Shown piece after piece: positions 20,835 to 30,208 of a DNA stretch of 64,000 bases. Under the pieces are notes generated by a model that did no database searches, was not told where the DNA came from, and worked only from the letters and a program-made list of their open reading frames with translations. The position numbers and the translations under genes are program-made. The DNA lies in contig CAVUAC010000086.1 of NCBI GenBank assembly GCA_963739335.1, forward strand, positions 23,970 to 87,969, in the 5' to 3' direction. Each line of letters begins with the position of its first letter. Position 1 is the first letter of the stretch. The stretch comes from UBA9647 sp963739335. Lineage in GTDB: Bacteria > Bacteroidota > Ignavibacteria > UBA10030.

Positions 20835-22853
20835 CTACGTTGCATTGACAAGCTTCAAGAATTCATCTTCATCGAGGGTTTGGACACCGAGCTTTTTTGC
20901 CTTGTCCAGTTTCGAGCCTGCCTCGGCGCCGACAACCACGAAATCCGTCCTGGCGCTGACGCTCGAAGCAACGTGCCCGCCCAATTCCTCAATTTTCTGT
21001 TTCGCCTGGTCGCGCGTCATCGTTGAGAGCATTCCAGTGAGCACAAGCGTCTTGCCCGTCACTGGTGATTGTTTGACGACACGGCGCCGCTGCTCCTCGA
21101 ACTGCAGCCCGGCTTTCTTCAATCGCTCGATAATCTTGAGGTTATGTTTGTCCTCGATGAAACGGCGGAGGCTTTCGGCGATTCGCGGACCCACTCCCTG
21201 GATACCCTGCAGCTCCTCGAACGACGCGCTCATCACGGCTTCCATCGAACGAAGTTCATTGACGATCAGTTGCGCAACGCTGCTGCCCACATGGCGTATT
21301 CCCAGGGCGAAGAGCACTCTGGCAAAAGGCCGTCCTCTGCTGGCCTCGATTGCCGAGAGAAGATTCTCGACGCTCTTCTCTCCCCAACGCTCGAGATTCG
21401 CTAACGCGGCCCGCTTTCGGTGGAGCTCATAGAGGTCGGCGTAGTTGTGAACAAACCCCAAGCTGACAAGTTGATCGACGACAGCCTCGCCCAACCCCTC
21501 GATGTCCATCGCCCCACGGTGCGAAAAGTGTTCGATCCTGGCCCTGACTTGCGCCGGGCATTCGCTGTTTTCGCAATAGTAGTTGGCCTCTCCCTCGGGG
21601 CGAGAGATCCGTGAACCACATTCCGGACATTTCCCCGGCATAGCGAACGGCTTCGTTCCCGGGCGGCGTTTCTCCAACACCACGGAGCTCACTTTCGGTA
21701 TGACATCGCCCCCCTTCTCCACAACCACCGTGTCGCCCGGCCGTATGTCAAGTTCCTTGATGTAGTCCTCATTGTGCAGCGTTGCCCGGGAGACAGTTGA
21801 GCCTCCGACGAACACGGGCTCGAGGTCTGCCACAGGCGTGATCGTCCCGATCCGGCCAACCTGGAGCTTGATCTCCTTCAGGATGGTCCTTTCCTGCCGG
21901 GCTGCGAACTTGAAGGCGATCGCCCAGCGCGGGCTCTTAGCAATCGTCCCAAGCCGTTCCTGCTGCGGCAACGAATCAACCTTCACGACGACCCCGTCAA
22001 TATCGTAGGGAAGACTGTCCCGTCGCCGCTCCCATTCCTTCCAGTATTCAATGACCCCGTTCATATTCTTGCACACGCGGGTGTGTTCGCTGACCGGGAA
22101 TCCAACCTCCCGGAGTATTTTCAGGTTTTCTCGGTGGCTGGTCAACGAAACGGCTTCTGATCGAAGATAGTAGGCAACGAAATTCAGAGGACGGCCGGCG
22201 ACGATTTTCGGATCCTGCAATTTGAGGGTTCCTGCAGCGGAATTGCGCGGATTGATAAACGTCTTCTCTCCGGCAAGTTCCCTCTCCTCGTTCATTCTGC
22301 GGAAATCCGCCCGTTTCATATAGACTTCGCCTCGGACTTCAAACTCGTCCATCCCCTTCTTCTTTCCCATCAGTCGCAACGGAATCGACCGGATGGTTTT
22401 CAAATTCTGTGTGATCTCGTCCCCTTGTGTGCCGTCGCCCCGTGTCGCCCCCCGAACAAACACGCCATCGCGGAACAACAGGCTCACCGCAACGCCATCG
22501 AATTTGAGCTCACACACATAGCGGAATGGCTGTTCACCGAGCACGGAACGAACGCGCCGGTCGAAGTCCCTCACTTCCTCCTCGTTATAGGTGTTTGAGA
22601 GGCTCAGCATCGGGGTGGCGTGTGTGACGGTCGGGAACTCCTTCGTCGGTTTGCCCCCGACACGCTGACTCGGTGAATCCGGAGTGATGAGCTCGGGATG
22701 AGTTTTCTCCAGATCCAGCAGCTCCTGCATCAACTGGTCATACTGCTGGTCAGAAATTGTCGGTTGCGCCAGTACGTGGTACCGGTAGTCATGCTCCCGC
22801 AACTGAGAACGGAGATCTTCCAGACGCTTGAGTATGCCTGCACTCACGGCCAT
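20835..22853 (-). CDS. ligA: NAD-dependent DNA ligase LigA
   Basis: Seals nicks during replication and repair using NAD+. 672 residues with the complete domain order: Ia domain (1-70), adenylation domain with the active-site K117 in CELKFDG, OB fold, a four-cysteine zinc finger (CPECG...C...C near 400-425), HhH domain (about 440-580) and C-terminal BRCT domain (about 595-672). The start ATG at 22853 is 15 bases after the RodZ-like gene stop, so they share a transcript. Confidence 0.97.
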   Translation of the reverse strand: MAVSAGILKRLEDLRSQLREHDYRYHVLAQPTISDQQYDQLMQELLDLEKTHPELITPDSPSQRVGGKPTKEFPTVTHATPMLSLSNTYNEEEVRDFDRRVRSVLGEQPFRYVCELKFDGVAVSLLFRDGVFVRGATRGDGTQGDEITQNLKTIRSIPLRLMGKKKGMDEFEVRGEVYMKRADFRRMNEERELAGEKTFINPRNSAAGTLKLQDPKIVAGRPLNFVAYYLRSEAVSLTSHRENLKILREVGFPVSEHTRVCKNMNGVIEYWKEWERRRDSLPYDIDGVVVKVDSLPQQERLGTIAKSPRWAIAFKFAARQERTILKEIKLQVGRIGTITPVADLEPVFVGGSTVSRATLHNEDYIKELDIRPGDTVVVEKGGDVIPKVSSVVLEKRRPGTKPFAMPGKCPECGSRISRPEGEANYYCENSECPAQVRARIEHFSHRGAMDIEGLGEAVVDQLVSLGFVHNYADLYELHRKRAALANLERWGEKSVENLLSAIEASRGRPFARVLFALGIRHVGSSVAQLIVNELRSMEAVMSASFEELQGIQGVGPRIAESLRRFIEDKHNLKIIERLKKAGLQFEEQRRRVVKQSPVTGKTLVLTGMLSTMTRDQAKQKIEELGGHVASSVSARTDFVVVGAEAGSKLDKAKKLGVQTLDEDEFLKLVNAT

Positions 22854-22868
22854 ATGCTCACGGCAGCC

Positions 22869-23676
22869 TTATTGAACCTGATGGATGCCAGACTTGGTGA
22901 TGAGGATGTTGCGCGCCACGGCACCGCGCTTCCCGAGCATGCCGAGATCGGCTCCATCGAGGCGAAAGGATGCAGCCCCCGCATTGCCCGTCGAAATAAC
23001 AAATTGTTCCTTTGCTGCCCAGGAGCGCGTTCGCCTGGGGGGAAAGAGGTACTCTCCTTTCCGGACGTTGTCGATCAGCACCGATACCCAGACGGAATCG
23101 GTCGTCGTGATCTCCAGGCGCAGGCTGTCCGCAACCGGTGGCGGAAGAGGTTGAGACGGGATTTGAACGAGAGCAGTCTCAGGTTGAACCACCGCAGCTT
23201 CCGATTCGCGGACCGCTTTGTCAAAAGGCACTTTGGAAAGAGGCTCCGGTATCGGCACCGTCGCTCCTTTGTTCAGGAAGTACAGGACCTGCGGCAGCCA
23301 ACGCCAGGATGAGAACTGCGATAAGGATAGACGGCAGCGTGGTGCGGGATGAGTGCGCAGCGAGACTCGGCGGTTTCTTTTCGCTTTGTCGCGTCGGCGC
23401 TTTCGGACGATTGACCCATTCCTCCGCAGCGCTCTGGACCTCACGGTTCAGGGCATTGTACTGCCGAAGGAGTTCGTCGGGGTTGAGATCGAGCGCCTTC
23501 GCATACGCCCGAATGAAAGCACGAATATAGGCTTGAGGAAGAACAGAGAACCGACCAGCCTCAATGGCCTCGAGCATCTTCTCGTTGATGCGGGTTGCTT
23601 CAGCAATCGCGGCAAGCGACATCTGCTTCTGCTCGCGGTGCTTGCGCAACTCTTCTCCAAACGACTCGAAATTCAT
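22869..23676 (-). CDS. rodZ: RodZ-like helix-turn-helix membrane protein (one frameshift)
   Basis: The N-terminal XRE-type HTH (G-E-E-L-R-K-H-R-E-Q-K-Q-M-S-L, residues 7-70) without classical DNA-contact conservation, a linker, one transmembrane helix (L-I-A-V-L-I-L-A-L-A-A-A) and a periplasmic beta domain of the DUF4115 type (D-S-V-W-V-S-V-L-I-D-N) match RodZ, the cell-shape protein that links MreB to the wall enzymes. The frame breaks near 23280-23290, right inside the membrane helix; removing one base joins A-A-A-G to Y-F-L-N-K-G and gives about 268 residues. A GTAC lies at 23280-23283. Loss of this gene would normally matter for shape, so an assembly error is the better explanation. Confidence 0.78.
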
Positions 23677-23872
23677 ACCACTCTTGATCTCTTGATCGGG
23701 TGCGATTGCACGCTCGGGGGGGTAGTGCTCAACTCAAAAAATGGTAGCGATAATTTTACCGACTTGCAACGCCGGGGCGGCAGGTCCACGGGGTGTCGCA
23801 GGAGGGCTGCCTAGTGCGGTTTCCAAAAAGTCATCTTGTATTTTCAGTTGCGATTCCTCAATGGAAACCGGT

Positions 23873-23893
23873 CCCGCTCGCACTACGAGCGGG
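23873..23893 (-). terminator. Hairpin downstream of the histidine kinase gene
   Basis: CCCGCTCG at 23873-23880 and CGAGCGGG at 23886-23893 form a perfect 8-bp GC-rich stem with a 5-base loop, 40 bases after the kinase stop. The minus-strand side lacks a long T run, so termination efficiency is uncertain. Confidence 0.45.
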
Positions 23894-23932
23894 ATGCCTT
23901 TCTGAATAAAAGATCTACTAATAGAAGTGGCA

Positions 23933-26161
23933 CTAGGACTTCTCCTTCGTCTCGTCAAAAACCTCCTGCAGAACTTTTGAGAGTTCTTCCATCTGGTAAG
24001 GCTTCTGAAGAAACCCATCGACAAGCTCATTCAGCAATGTTGGCTCCAGCGCTGCATTGCTGTAACCTGTCGAAATGATGACAGGCAGACCAGGCTTGAT
24101 CTTCTTGAGTTTGTGGAGAGTTTCTTTTCCGCTCATCGTGGGCATATTCATATCGAGAACCACCGCATCAAACTTTTCCTTCTTCTTGATGAGGGCCAGG
24201 GCCTCCTGGCCGCTGCTCACACACACGACAGGGTAACCAAGGTGTTCCAGCATTCGGGTAATCAACTCGCTGACGAGCTCTTCATCATCGACGACGAGGA
24301 TACGTTCCTGGCCATAGCGCAGACGCTGTTGTTGAAGTGTGCGCTGGAATTTTGCTCTGTCTGCGAGGAGTGGAAAGAACATCGCGAATTGGGAACCGAC
24401 CCCCGGTTCGCTCTGTACCGTGATGAAGCCGCCATGGGAATTGACCACACCGTAGACGACGGAGAGTCCCAGCCCCGTACCCTTCTCCTTTGTGGTGAAG
24501 AATGGCTCGAAGATGCGTTGCTGAACAGCGTGACTCATACCAGTCCCCGAGTCACTGATGACGATCGACGCGAATTCACCAGCCCGCGCTTCACCAAAAA
24601 CACTGGCGAAACGGATGTCGGGATTCACAGCCTGGCTCCGGACAGTAATTGTCCCGCCATTGGGCATGGCATCCCGGGCATTGATGAGAAGATTGAGGAC
24701 CGCCTGCTGGAGTTGGCCGTCGTCCCCCTTGATGATCGCCAGATCGTTCGTCAACTCTTTGTTGATCACGATACTCTTATCTGTGCTGCGTTCGAAAAGT
24801 CCGAGCGTTTCCTCGATGATATCATTGACGATGATGGGGCGAAATTGAGGGGTGCTTTTCCGCGCGAAGGTCAAGAGCTGACGCGTGAGACCCGACCCAC
24901 GCTTTGCCGCCGTCTCAATGATATCTGCAAAATGAAACCACGTGTTGTTCTTCCTCATCTTACGCTTCATGATGGCAGTGGAGCCGAGAATCGAAGTGAG
25001 GATATTGTTAAAATCGTGAGCGATACCCCCCGCGAGGTTGCCTATGCTGTCGATGCGCTGCGCGTGCAGGATCTTCGATTCGAGTTTCTTCTTTTCCGTA
25101 ATGTCCCGTGCAACGACGCGCATGAATGCAGGTTTGCGGGATTCTTCATAGACAATCGAGGCGCTCAGGCTCACGTCAACCACCTCGCCCGACTTTGTCA
25201 CCATTTGTTCTTCCAGGCCCGACACCTCTCGCTTGTTCTCAAACATTTCTTTCAGAAGGTTGGATGCTGTCGCATGGTAACCCGACGGATACAGTGTCAG
25301 GACGGAAAGCCCCACGAGGTCTTCCTTGCGATACCCCAGCCGATCCGCCTCAGTCTGATTGCAACTGACGATGATTCCGTCACGATTAACGATGTGGAAC
25401 ATGTCGGGTGAGTGCTCGAAGAGATCCATGTACCGCTCTTCGGATTTGCGCAGTTGCTCAAAGAGCGCAGCATTCTCGAGCGCAACGCCGATCTGATTGG
25501 AGAACGCCCCCATCAATCCGAGCTGCTTCTGTGAAATCTCCTTTCTTTCCTTGCTTGCGACAACAATGACGCCGGCGAACCGATCCTTCATGATGATGGG
25601 AACAGAAGCCCAAGCCGCAATCGCCTGATATGGCCATTCGCCTCGCCTCGACATTCTTCCGGGCTTGTGCCTCGAACGGGGCAGCCGCGCCCACTGGATA
25701 TCCTTGCTCTCCACATCAATATTGGATTCGATGATCGGCTCCGGCGGCGGTTCGACTCCCTCAGAAGCCCTCAGCACAAGTTTACCGCCCTCCAGGTAGT
25801 AGATCCAGCCGAAGTCGACTTCCAGCAAGCGTCGCACCTCGCGAATCGACTCCTTCAGCAGAAGCCTCATGCTAACCGAACGGTTGACGGCTTCGGCAAT
25901 GGTGTTCAGCGCCATGAGTTCACGCTTCTGCTCTTCGAGCTGCTGACCGTACTTAAGGGTAAAGAACACGTTGATGAAGCCGAAGACTCCCACCGTGACG
26001 ACGCTTCCGAACAACAGCCAGTCAAGTGTCTTCCCGTAGGTGAAGATACGGATGCTCACGATGGTCGCCATGGCAACCACAACAGCCGTTGAGGCGACAA
26101 CCTGGGCCTGTTCGACAGGTCCGAGTGATGTCCGGAATTTGCGTAGGTTACCGATTTTCAT
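23933..26161 (-). CDS. Hybrid sensor histidine kinase with GAF, PAS and receiver domains
   Basis: 742 residues from ATG 26161. Two membrane helices at the N-terminus (V-V-A-S-T-A-V-V-V-A-M and L-L-F-G-S-V-V-T-V-G-V-F-G-F) are followed by a GAF domain, a PAS domain (H-S-P-D-M-F-H-I-V-N-R-D-G-I), a HisKA domain whose phospho-acceptor is the H of GGIAHDFNNILTSI, an HATPase domain with N-A-R-D-A-M, D-S-G-T-G-M and G-T-G-L-G-L, and a C-terminal receiver with acidic pair, acceptor D in V-V-L-D-M-N-M-P and K in L-Q-K-P-Y. The NtrB-like H-D-F-N-N type is common among hybrid kinases. A stand-alone receiver is 86 bases upstream, so the two probably form one pathway. Confidence 0.93.
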   Translation of the reverse strand: MKIGNLRKFRTSLGPVEQAQVVASTAVVVAMATIVSIRIFTYGKTLDWLLFGSVVTVGVFGFINVFFTLKYGQQLEEQKRELMALNTIAEAVNRSVSMRLLLKESIREVRRLLEVDFGWIYYLEGGKLVLRASEGVEPPPEPIIESNIDVESKDIQWARLPRSRHKPGRMSRRGEWPYQAIAAWASVPIIMKDRFAGVIVVASKERKEISQKQLGLMGAFSNQIGVALENAALFEQLRKSEERYMDLFEHSPDMFHIVNRDGIIVSCNQTEADRLGYRKEDLVGLSVLTLYPSGYHATASNLLKEMFENKREVSGLEEQMVTKSGEVVDVSLSASIVYEESRKPAFMRVVARDITEKKKLESKILHAQRIDSIGNLAGGIAHDFNNILTSILGSTAIMKRKMRKNNTWFHFADIIETAAKRGSGLTRQLLTFARKSTPQFRPIIVNDIIEETLGLFERSTDKSIVINKELTNDLAIIKGDDGQLQQAVLNLLINARDAMPNGGTITVRSQAVNPDIRFASVFGEARAGEFASIVISDSGTGMSHAVQQRIFEPFFTTKEKGTGLGLSVVYGVVNSHGGFITVQSEPGVGSQFAMFFPLLADRAKFQRTLQQQRLRYGQERILVVDDEELVSELITRMLEHLGYPVVCVSSGQEALALIKKKEKFDAVVLDMNMPTMSGKETLHKLKKIKPGLPVIISTGYSNAALEPTLLNELVDGFLQKPYQMEELSKVLQEVFDETKEKS

Positions 26162-26247
26162 GGTCACACGTGAAACGTTACGCAGAAAAATTACCAACAC
26201 GGTGCATCAATAGCAAGTCGTGCACCGGGTGACAATCCACTCGGAGA

Positions 26248-26625
26248 TCACAGGGGAAGGTACTGCTTGAGAATGCTGACCATGTCGTCCTTATCGAAGG
26301 GCTTGAGAAGGCAGGCTGTTGCACCAAGCTCTCGGGCGACTTTCTTTGCGTGGAAATCTTCGATCGTGGAAAAGAATACTACAGGCGTAGCGGAGATCTT
26401 CGGGAGTTTTCTGATCTTGTCGAGTAGATCGAATCCATTCATATCCGGCATGGCCAGGTCGCTCACGATGAGATCCGGTCGGTACTGTGCGAGAAGAGTC
26501 AATGCCTCGGCAGCGCTCTGCGCTTCCCTGACCTGGTATCCTTCCTTTCGCAGTATGTGCGCGATGCTCTTGAGCCAAGCCGGCTCGTCATCAACGACAA
26601 GGATTTGCTTTTTCTTCTCCGTCAT
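26248..26625 (-). CDS. Single-domain response regulator (CheY/Spo0F-like)
   Basis: 125 residues consisting only of a receiver: acidic D-D-E-P after I-L-V-V, acceptor D in L-I-V-S-D-L-A-M-P, S/T in V-V-F-F-S-T and K in L-L-K-P-F. Without an output domain it must act by protein contact or phosphotransfer. It is encoded just upstream of the hybrid kinase on the same strand. Confidence 0.92.
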   Translation of the reverse strand: MTEKKKQILVVDDEPAWLKSIAHILRKEGYQVREAQSAAEALTLLAQYRPDLIVSDLAMPDMNGFDLLDKIRKLPKISATPVVFFSTIEDFHAKKVARELGATACLLKPFDKDDMVSILKQYLPL

Positions 26626-26793
26626 AGTTCCTCAGCTTCAATCTACCCTCTTTGAAGATACAAACTGCCCCCGTCGAAAGCAACTCTCCCTGACATCCGG
26701 AAGCAAGGCTCCTTCAGGCCCGAGCTTTGAAAATGGCTCAGGTTTTCGGTACCTTGTGACGCCGGTCAACCGTAGACTATGCGAGGAGCATCT

Positions 26794-27930
26794 ATGAACC
26801 AGGATCGCCGGGAATTTCTCAAAACCACTGCTATTCTTGCCGGTGCCTCTCTGGCCGGCGGATTCTCAAACCTGCCCGCTCAGGCACTCTTTACCCCACA
26901 GCACAAAGATTCACGGATGAAATTCCGCTTTCGTCCCTACACGCTCGAGCTGAAACATGTTTTCACCATCGCGACCAGCTCCCGGTCAACCACACCGGCG
27001 ATGTTGACCGAAATTGAATACGACGGCGTTGTGGGGTACGGAGAGGCTTCCATGCCGCCGTACCTTGGCGAGTCACACGCGACAGCAACCACATTTCTCT
27101 CAAAAGTCGACCTGAGCAAATATGACAATCCGTTCGAACTCGAGACAATACTGCACGACATCGATGCCATCGCTCCGGACAATCCTGCGGCAAAAGCTTC
27201 CGTTGATATCGCGTTGCACGATCTGATCGGGAAGCTCTTAGGTCAGCCATGGTACAACATCTGGGGTTTCAAGAAGACGTCAACACCCTACACCTCGTTT
27301 ACCATCGGTATTGACACTCCGGATGTCGTTCGGCAAAAGACAAAAGAGGCGGCAGAGTTCAAGGTCCTGAAGGTCAAGCTTGGCCGCGACACTGACAAGA
27401 TGATGATCGAGACAATTCGGTCAGTCACCGACAAGCCTATCACCGTGGATGTGAACCAGGGGTGGAAGGATAAATCCTTCGCCCTTGATATGGCTCACTG
27501 GCTGAAGGACAAGGGTGTCCTTTTCGTCGAACAACCCATGCCGAAGGAGCAGGTGGACGATCTTGCATGGCTGACCGAGCGCAGTCCGTTGCCCATCTTC
27601 GGCGATGAAGGCGTGCAACGGCTGCCTGACGTGAAGAAAGCGCTCGGAGTATACTCCGGTATCAACATCAAGTTGATGAAGTGCACAGGAATGCGCGAAG
27701 CTCACAAGATGCTGGTGCTCGCTCGCTCACTTGAAATGAAGGTGATGCTTGGATGCATGACGGAGACATCGTGCGCCATCTCAGCAGCTTCTCACCTGTC
27801 GCCGATGGTCGACTACGCCGATCTGGACGGAGCCCTTCTGATCAGCAACGATGTGTTCGATGGGACAAAGATCGTCGATGGGAGGGTAACCCTGAGTGAT
27901 CGACCGGGAATCGGTGTGAAGAAACTGTGA
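26794..27930 (+). CDS. Tat-exported dipeptide epimerase (L-Ala-D/L-Glu epimerase type, enolase superfamily)
   Basis: About 378 residues. ATG 26794 follows GAGGAG at ideal spacing. The N-terminus D-R-R-E-F-L-K-T-T is a twin-arginine signal, so the enzyme is predicted to fold in the cytoplasm and then be exported. Muconate-lactonizing-type active site: K193/K195 (VLKVKLG), D219 (TVDVNQ), E246 (VEQPMP), D271 (GDEG) and K293 (IKLMK). These are the residues of AEE-type epimerases that racemise the glutamate of murein-derived dipeptides. Export is unusual because characterised AEEs are cytoplasmic. It converges with an NlpC/P60 endopeptidase gene, the same pairing as YkfB/YkfC in Bacillus. Confidence 0.88.
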   Translation: MNQDRREFLKTTAILAGASLAGGFSNLPAQALFTPQHKDSRMKFRFRPYTLELKHVFTIATSSRSTTPAMLTEIEYDGVVGYGEASMPPYLGESHATATTFLSKVDLSKYDNPFELETILHDIDAIAPDNPAAKASVDIALHDLIGKLLGQPWYNIWGFKKTSTPYTSFTIGIDTPDVVRQKTKEAAEFKVLKVKLGRDTDKMMIETIRSVTDKPITVDVNQGWKDKSFALDMAHWLKDKGVLFVEQPMPKEQVDDLAWLTERSPLPIFGDEGVQRLPDVKKALGVYSGINIKLMKCTGMREAHKMLVLARSLEMKVMLGCMTETSCAISAASHLSPMVDYADLDGALLISNDVFDGTKIVDGRVTLSDRPGIGVKKL

Positions 27931-27972
27931 CCCGGGGGCGCAGAGAAACACGCCGGCATCAGGTCTGAACAA

Positions 27973-29157
27973 TCAGTCGTGAGCTACCTCGGGGATGAGC
28001 TTTGTTCCGATGATCCTTCGAGCGCGGAGGAAAATTCTCCTGAGACGTTCATTGTAGTTGGGAGCCTTGGGATCGAAGCTGTCGATCTTTACCCACCTGC
28101 CCCCGGGGGTATGAATGAATTGTTTGCCCCCAAGGGCGATTCCCACATGGTCAACGTTTTCCGGTTTGTCTTTCGATGGTTTCGCGCCAAAAAACAACAG
28201 ATCCCCCTTCTTGAGACTCTGAAAATCCTTCCCCGCATCGACGGGCTCACCTTGGTATGATTGCTGGTCAGCATCTCTGGAGAGCTCCAGACCGTTGAGC
28301 CGGAACACAACTTTGGTGAATCCAGAGCAGTCCATCCCTTTGGGAGAAGTCCCACCCCAAATGTAGGGAACGCCCTTGAACATCCTGGCCGTTCTTTCGA
28401 TGTTTTCTGCTGTCAGGGAGCGCGTTCGCTTCCACTGCCCGTACTCCTGGACATGGTCCTGCTCGATATATCCCTTGCGGCCATCCGGGGTCTCGACCGC
28501 AATCCATCTGCTGGCCCCACCGTTGAGCTTCATCAGGTCGCCAGCAACAACATCGCACACCGGCACGGACACGTTGTTTGGCTGCTCGCGCACCAACGCA
28601 AAGTAGCTCGTCGTAATGGCCTTCTTTGCATTCTTCCATGAATCAACGCCCTGTGACGTCGCGATCACGAGGCTCTGTTCATGCACCCAGCCCAGGTAAT
28701 TATCAGGCAACTGCACATAGTACCAGATCCCGTTCTTCTTCAGCAGCTTCACAACCATCCCCATCATTGTTTCCGTCGCAAGATCTCCATAGTGACTTGG
28801 TCTCCCCCGAACAGGCCCGACACTCGGTATGACGATGCCAAATTTCTTCTCGCCGAGCTGAGGGTCGGGCAGGATTCTGATGCTATCAAGCACTTCGCCG
28901 CGGAGCGACGTACGGATGGCCGCGAGCGCTTCCTCTTTCGCCCTTGGATTGTCAACCTCTCCTTTCGCGACCGCGATGTTGCCTTGCTGAACACAGTTGA
29001 TGTCGAACACGGCGACGCGCCGATCCGGCGCATACTTTGCTTTCAATGAATCGAGTGAGATGTTCAGGGCCGACGGACCTTTGGCGGCCGGCGAGCAACC
29101 AACGATGATGCCTAGAACGACGGCGAGAATGATGGTGACTGCAGAATCTATCTTCAT
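27973..29157 (-). CDS. NlpC/P60 lipoprotein with SH3 domains, YkfC-like murein-peptide endopeptidase
   Basis: 394 residues from ATG 29157. The lipobox I-V-G-C places a lipidated cysteine at residue 21. Bacterial SH3-like domains occupy about 110-165 and 180-240. The C-terminal NlpC/P60 domain has catalytic C277 (GMDCSGF), H337 (VDHVGI) and a third polar residue H349 (FIHT). YkfC-type enzymes cut between D-Glu and the diamino acid of released murein peptides, giving L-Ala-D-Glu for the neighbouring epimerase. A periplasmic lipoprotein and a Tat-exported epimerase would be in the same compartment. Confidence 0.88.
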   Translation of the reverse strand: MKIDSAVTIILAVVLGIIVGCSPAAKGPSALNISLDSLKAKYAPDRRVAVFDINCVQQGNIAVAKGEVDNPRAKEEALAAIRTSLRGEVLDSIRILPDPQLGEKKFGIVIPSVGPVRGRPSHYGDLATETMMGMVVKLLKKNGIWYYVQLPDNYLGWVHEQSLVIATSQGVDSWKNAKKAITTSYFALVREQPNNVSVPVCDVVAGDLMKLNGGASRWIAVETPDGRKGYIEQDHVQEYGQWKRTRSLTAENIERTARMFKGVPYIWGGTSPKGMDCSGFTKVVFRLNGLELSRDADQQSYQGEPVDAGKDFQSLKKGDLLFFGAKPSKDKPENVDHVGIALGGKQFIHTPGGRWVKIDSFDPKAPNYNERLRRIFLRARRIIGTKLIPEVAHD

Positions 29158-29268
29158 AGGATTGCGGCGGTAAGGGTTTGTCCAACGGTTCGGTTTGATC
29201 CCGGGACTCGGAGGTCCCTTGTGAATATAGTGCAATTCCCAGAACTCTTCAATTCTCCATCGATTCTT

Positions 29269-30159
29269 TCATTCTTGCTTCAAGAGCTCTCGGATCCTTC
29301 GCTCTGCCAGTCGAACATAGCGACGACTCTTCTCATATCCGACAAAGAAACGTTTCGTCTGCAGGGCAGCAAGACAGGTCGATCCGCTTCCCGCAAATGG
29401 ATCGAGTACGACATCCCCGGCGAAGCTGTAGAGCTGGATGATTCTTCGCGGGAGCTCAATCGGAAATGGCGCCGGATGACCCACGCGGCGGGCCGACTCT
29501 GAGGGGAACGTCCATATGCTCTTCGTGAACTCGAGAAATTCATCGCGATCAATCGTGCTCTTTTTGCCTTCTGCGCGCCGTGCGAAACTGTTTTTCGAAA
29601 ACACCAAGATGTATTCGTGCACATCACGGAGGGTCGGGTTCGAGGCAGATTTCCAGCTTCCCCATGCTGTCGATGGCCCTGCACTCCCAGCCTTGTTCCA
29701 GATAATTTCCCCCCGCATAACGAAGCCAAGATCAATCATATCCTTTGCCAGGAAGGCATGGAGCGGTATGTATGGTTTCCTTCCGATGTTCGCAATGTTC
29801 ACGCACGCCCTCCCGCCATCCACAAGTACACGGTACGTTTCCCGAAGCACGCGACGAAGGAGATCACGGTATTCTTCAAGCGTCAGGTCTTCATCATATT
29901 CCTTCGAGACATTGTACGGAGGGGAGGTAATCATCAGGTGCACCGAGTTGTCCGGCAATTCATCCATCGACTCGCTGCTTTTGTGAAATACTCGGTTCAG
30001 CACTTCGGGAGGGATCTTCTTCTCGTGTACCGGCTCGACTTTCTCGCCGGGGTGAGAGCCGTAGAGCCGGCTCGTGTAAAACCGTGAGGAATCATGGCTT
30101 ATGCGACCGGATGAACCGAACGCGGACGTGGCCGTTTTCTTACGAGGTTGCTTTTTCAC
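29269..30159 (-). CDS. Beta-class DNA methyltransferase (m4C or m6A), no restriction partner next to it
   Basis: 296 residues. The catalytic motif TSPPYN is at 78-83 and the AdoMet motif DPFAGSGST comes later (around 240-250), the beta order of motifs. SPPY is most often found in N4-cytosine enzymes, DPPY in N6-adenine enzymes, so m4C is favoured. F-V-G-Y-E near the end is motif X/I-adjacent. The N-terminal 50 residues are basic and unconserved. No endonuclease gene is adjacent: neighbours are a murein lipoprotein and an esterase. It may therefore be an orphan regulator of chromosome methylation. The target sequence is unknown; GTAC is suggested from indirect evidence in the findings. Confidence 0.88.
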   Translation of the reverse strand: MKKQPRKKTATSAFGSSGRISHDSSRFYTSRLYGSHPGEKVEPVHEKKIPPEVLNRVFHKSSESMDELPDNSVHLMITSPPYNVSKEYDEDLTLEEYRDLLRRVLRETYRVLVDGGRACVNIANIGRKPYIPLHAFLAKDMIDLGFVMRGEIIWNKAGSAGPSTAWGSWKSASNPTLRDVHEYILVFSKNSFARRAEGKKSTIDRDEFLEFTKSIWTFPSESARRVGHPAPFPIELPRRIIQLYSFAGDVVLDPFAGSGSTCLAALQTKRFFVGYEKSRRYVRLAERRIRELLKQE

Positions 30160-30208
30160 GAGAACTTGTTGAGCGAGTAAATGCCGGTGAACAAGGAGTG
30201 AGGAAAAT

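Noticed and set aside
24113..25411. 432-codon plus-strand open frame
   Set aside because: It lies exactly antisense to the hybrid histidine kinase, whose domains are unmistakable; the translated product has no recognisable features.
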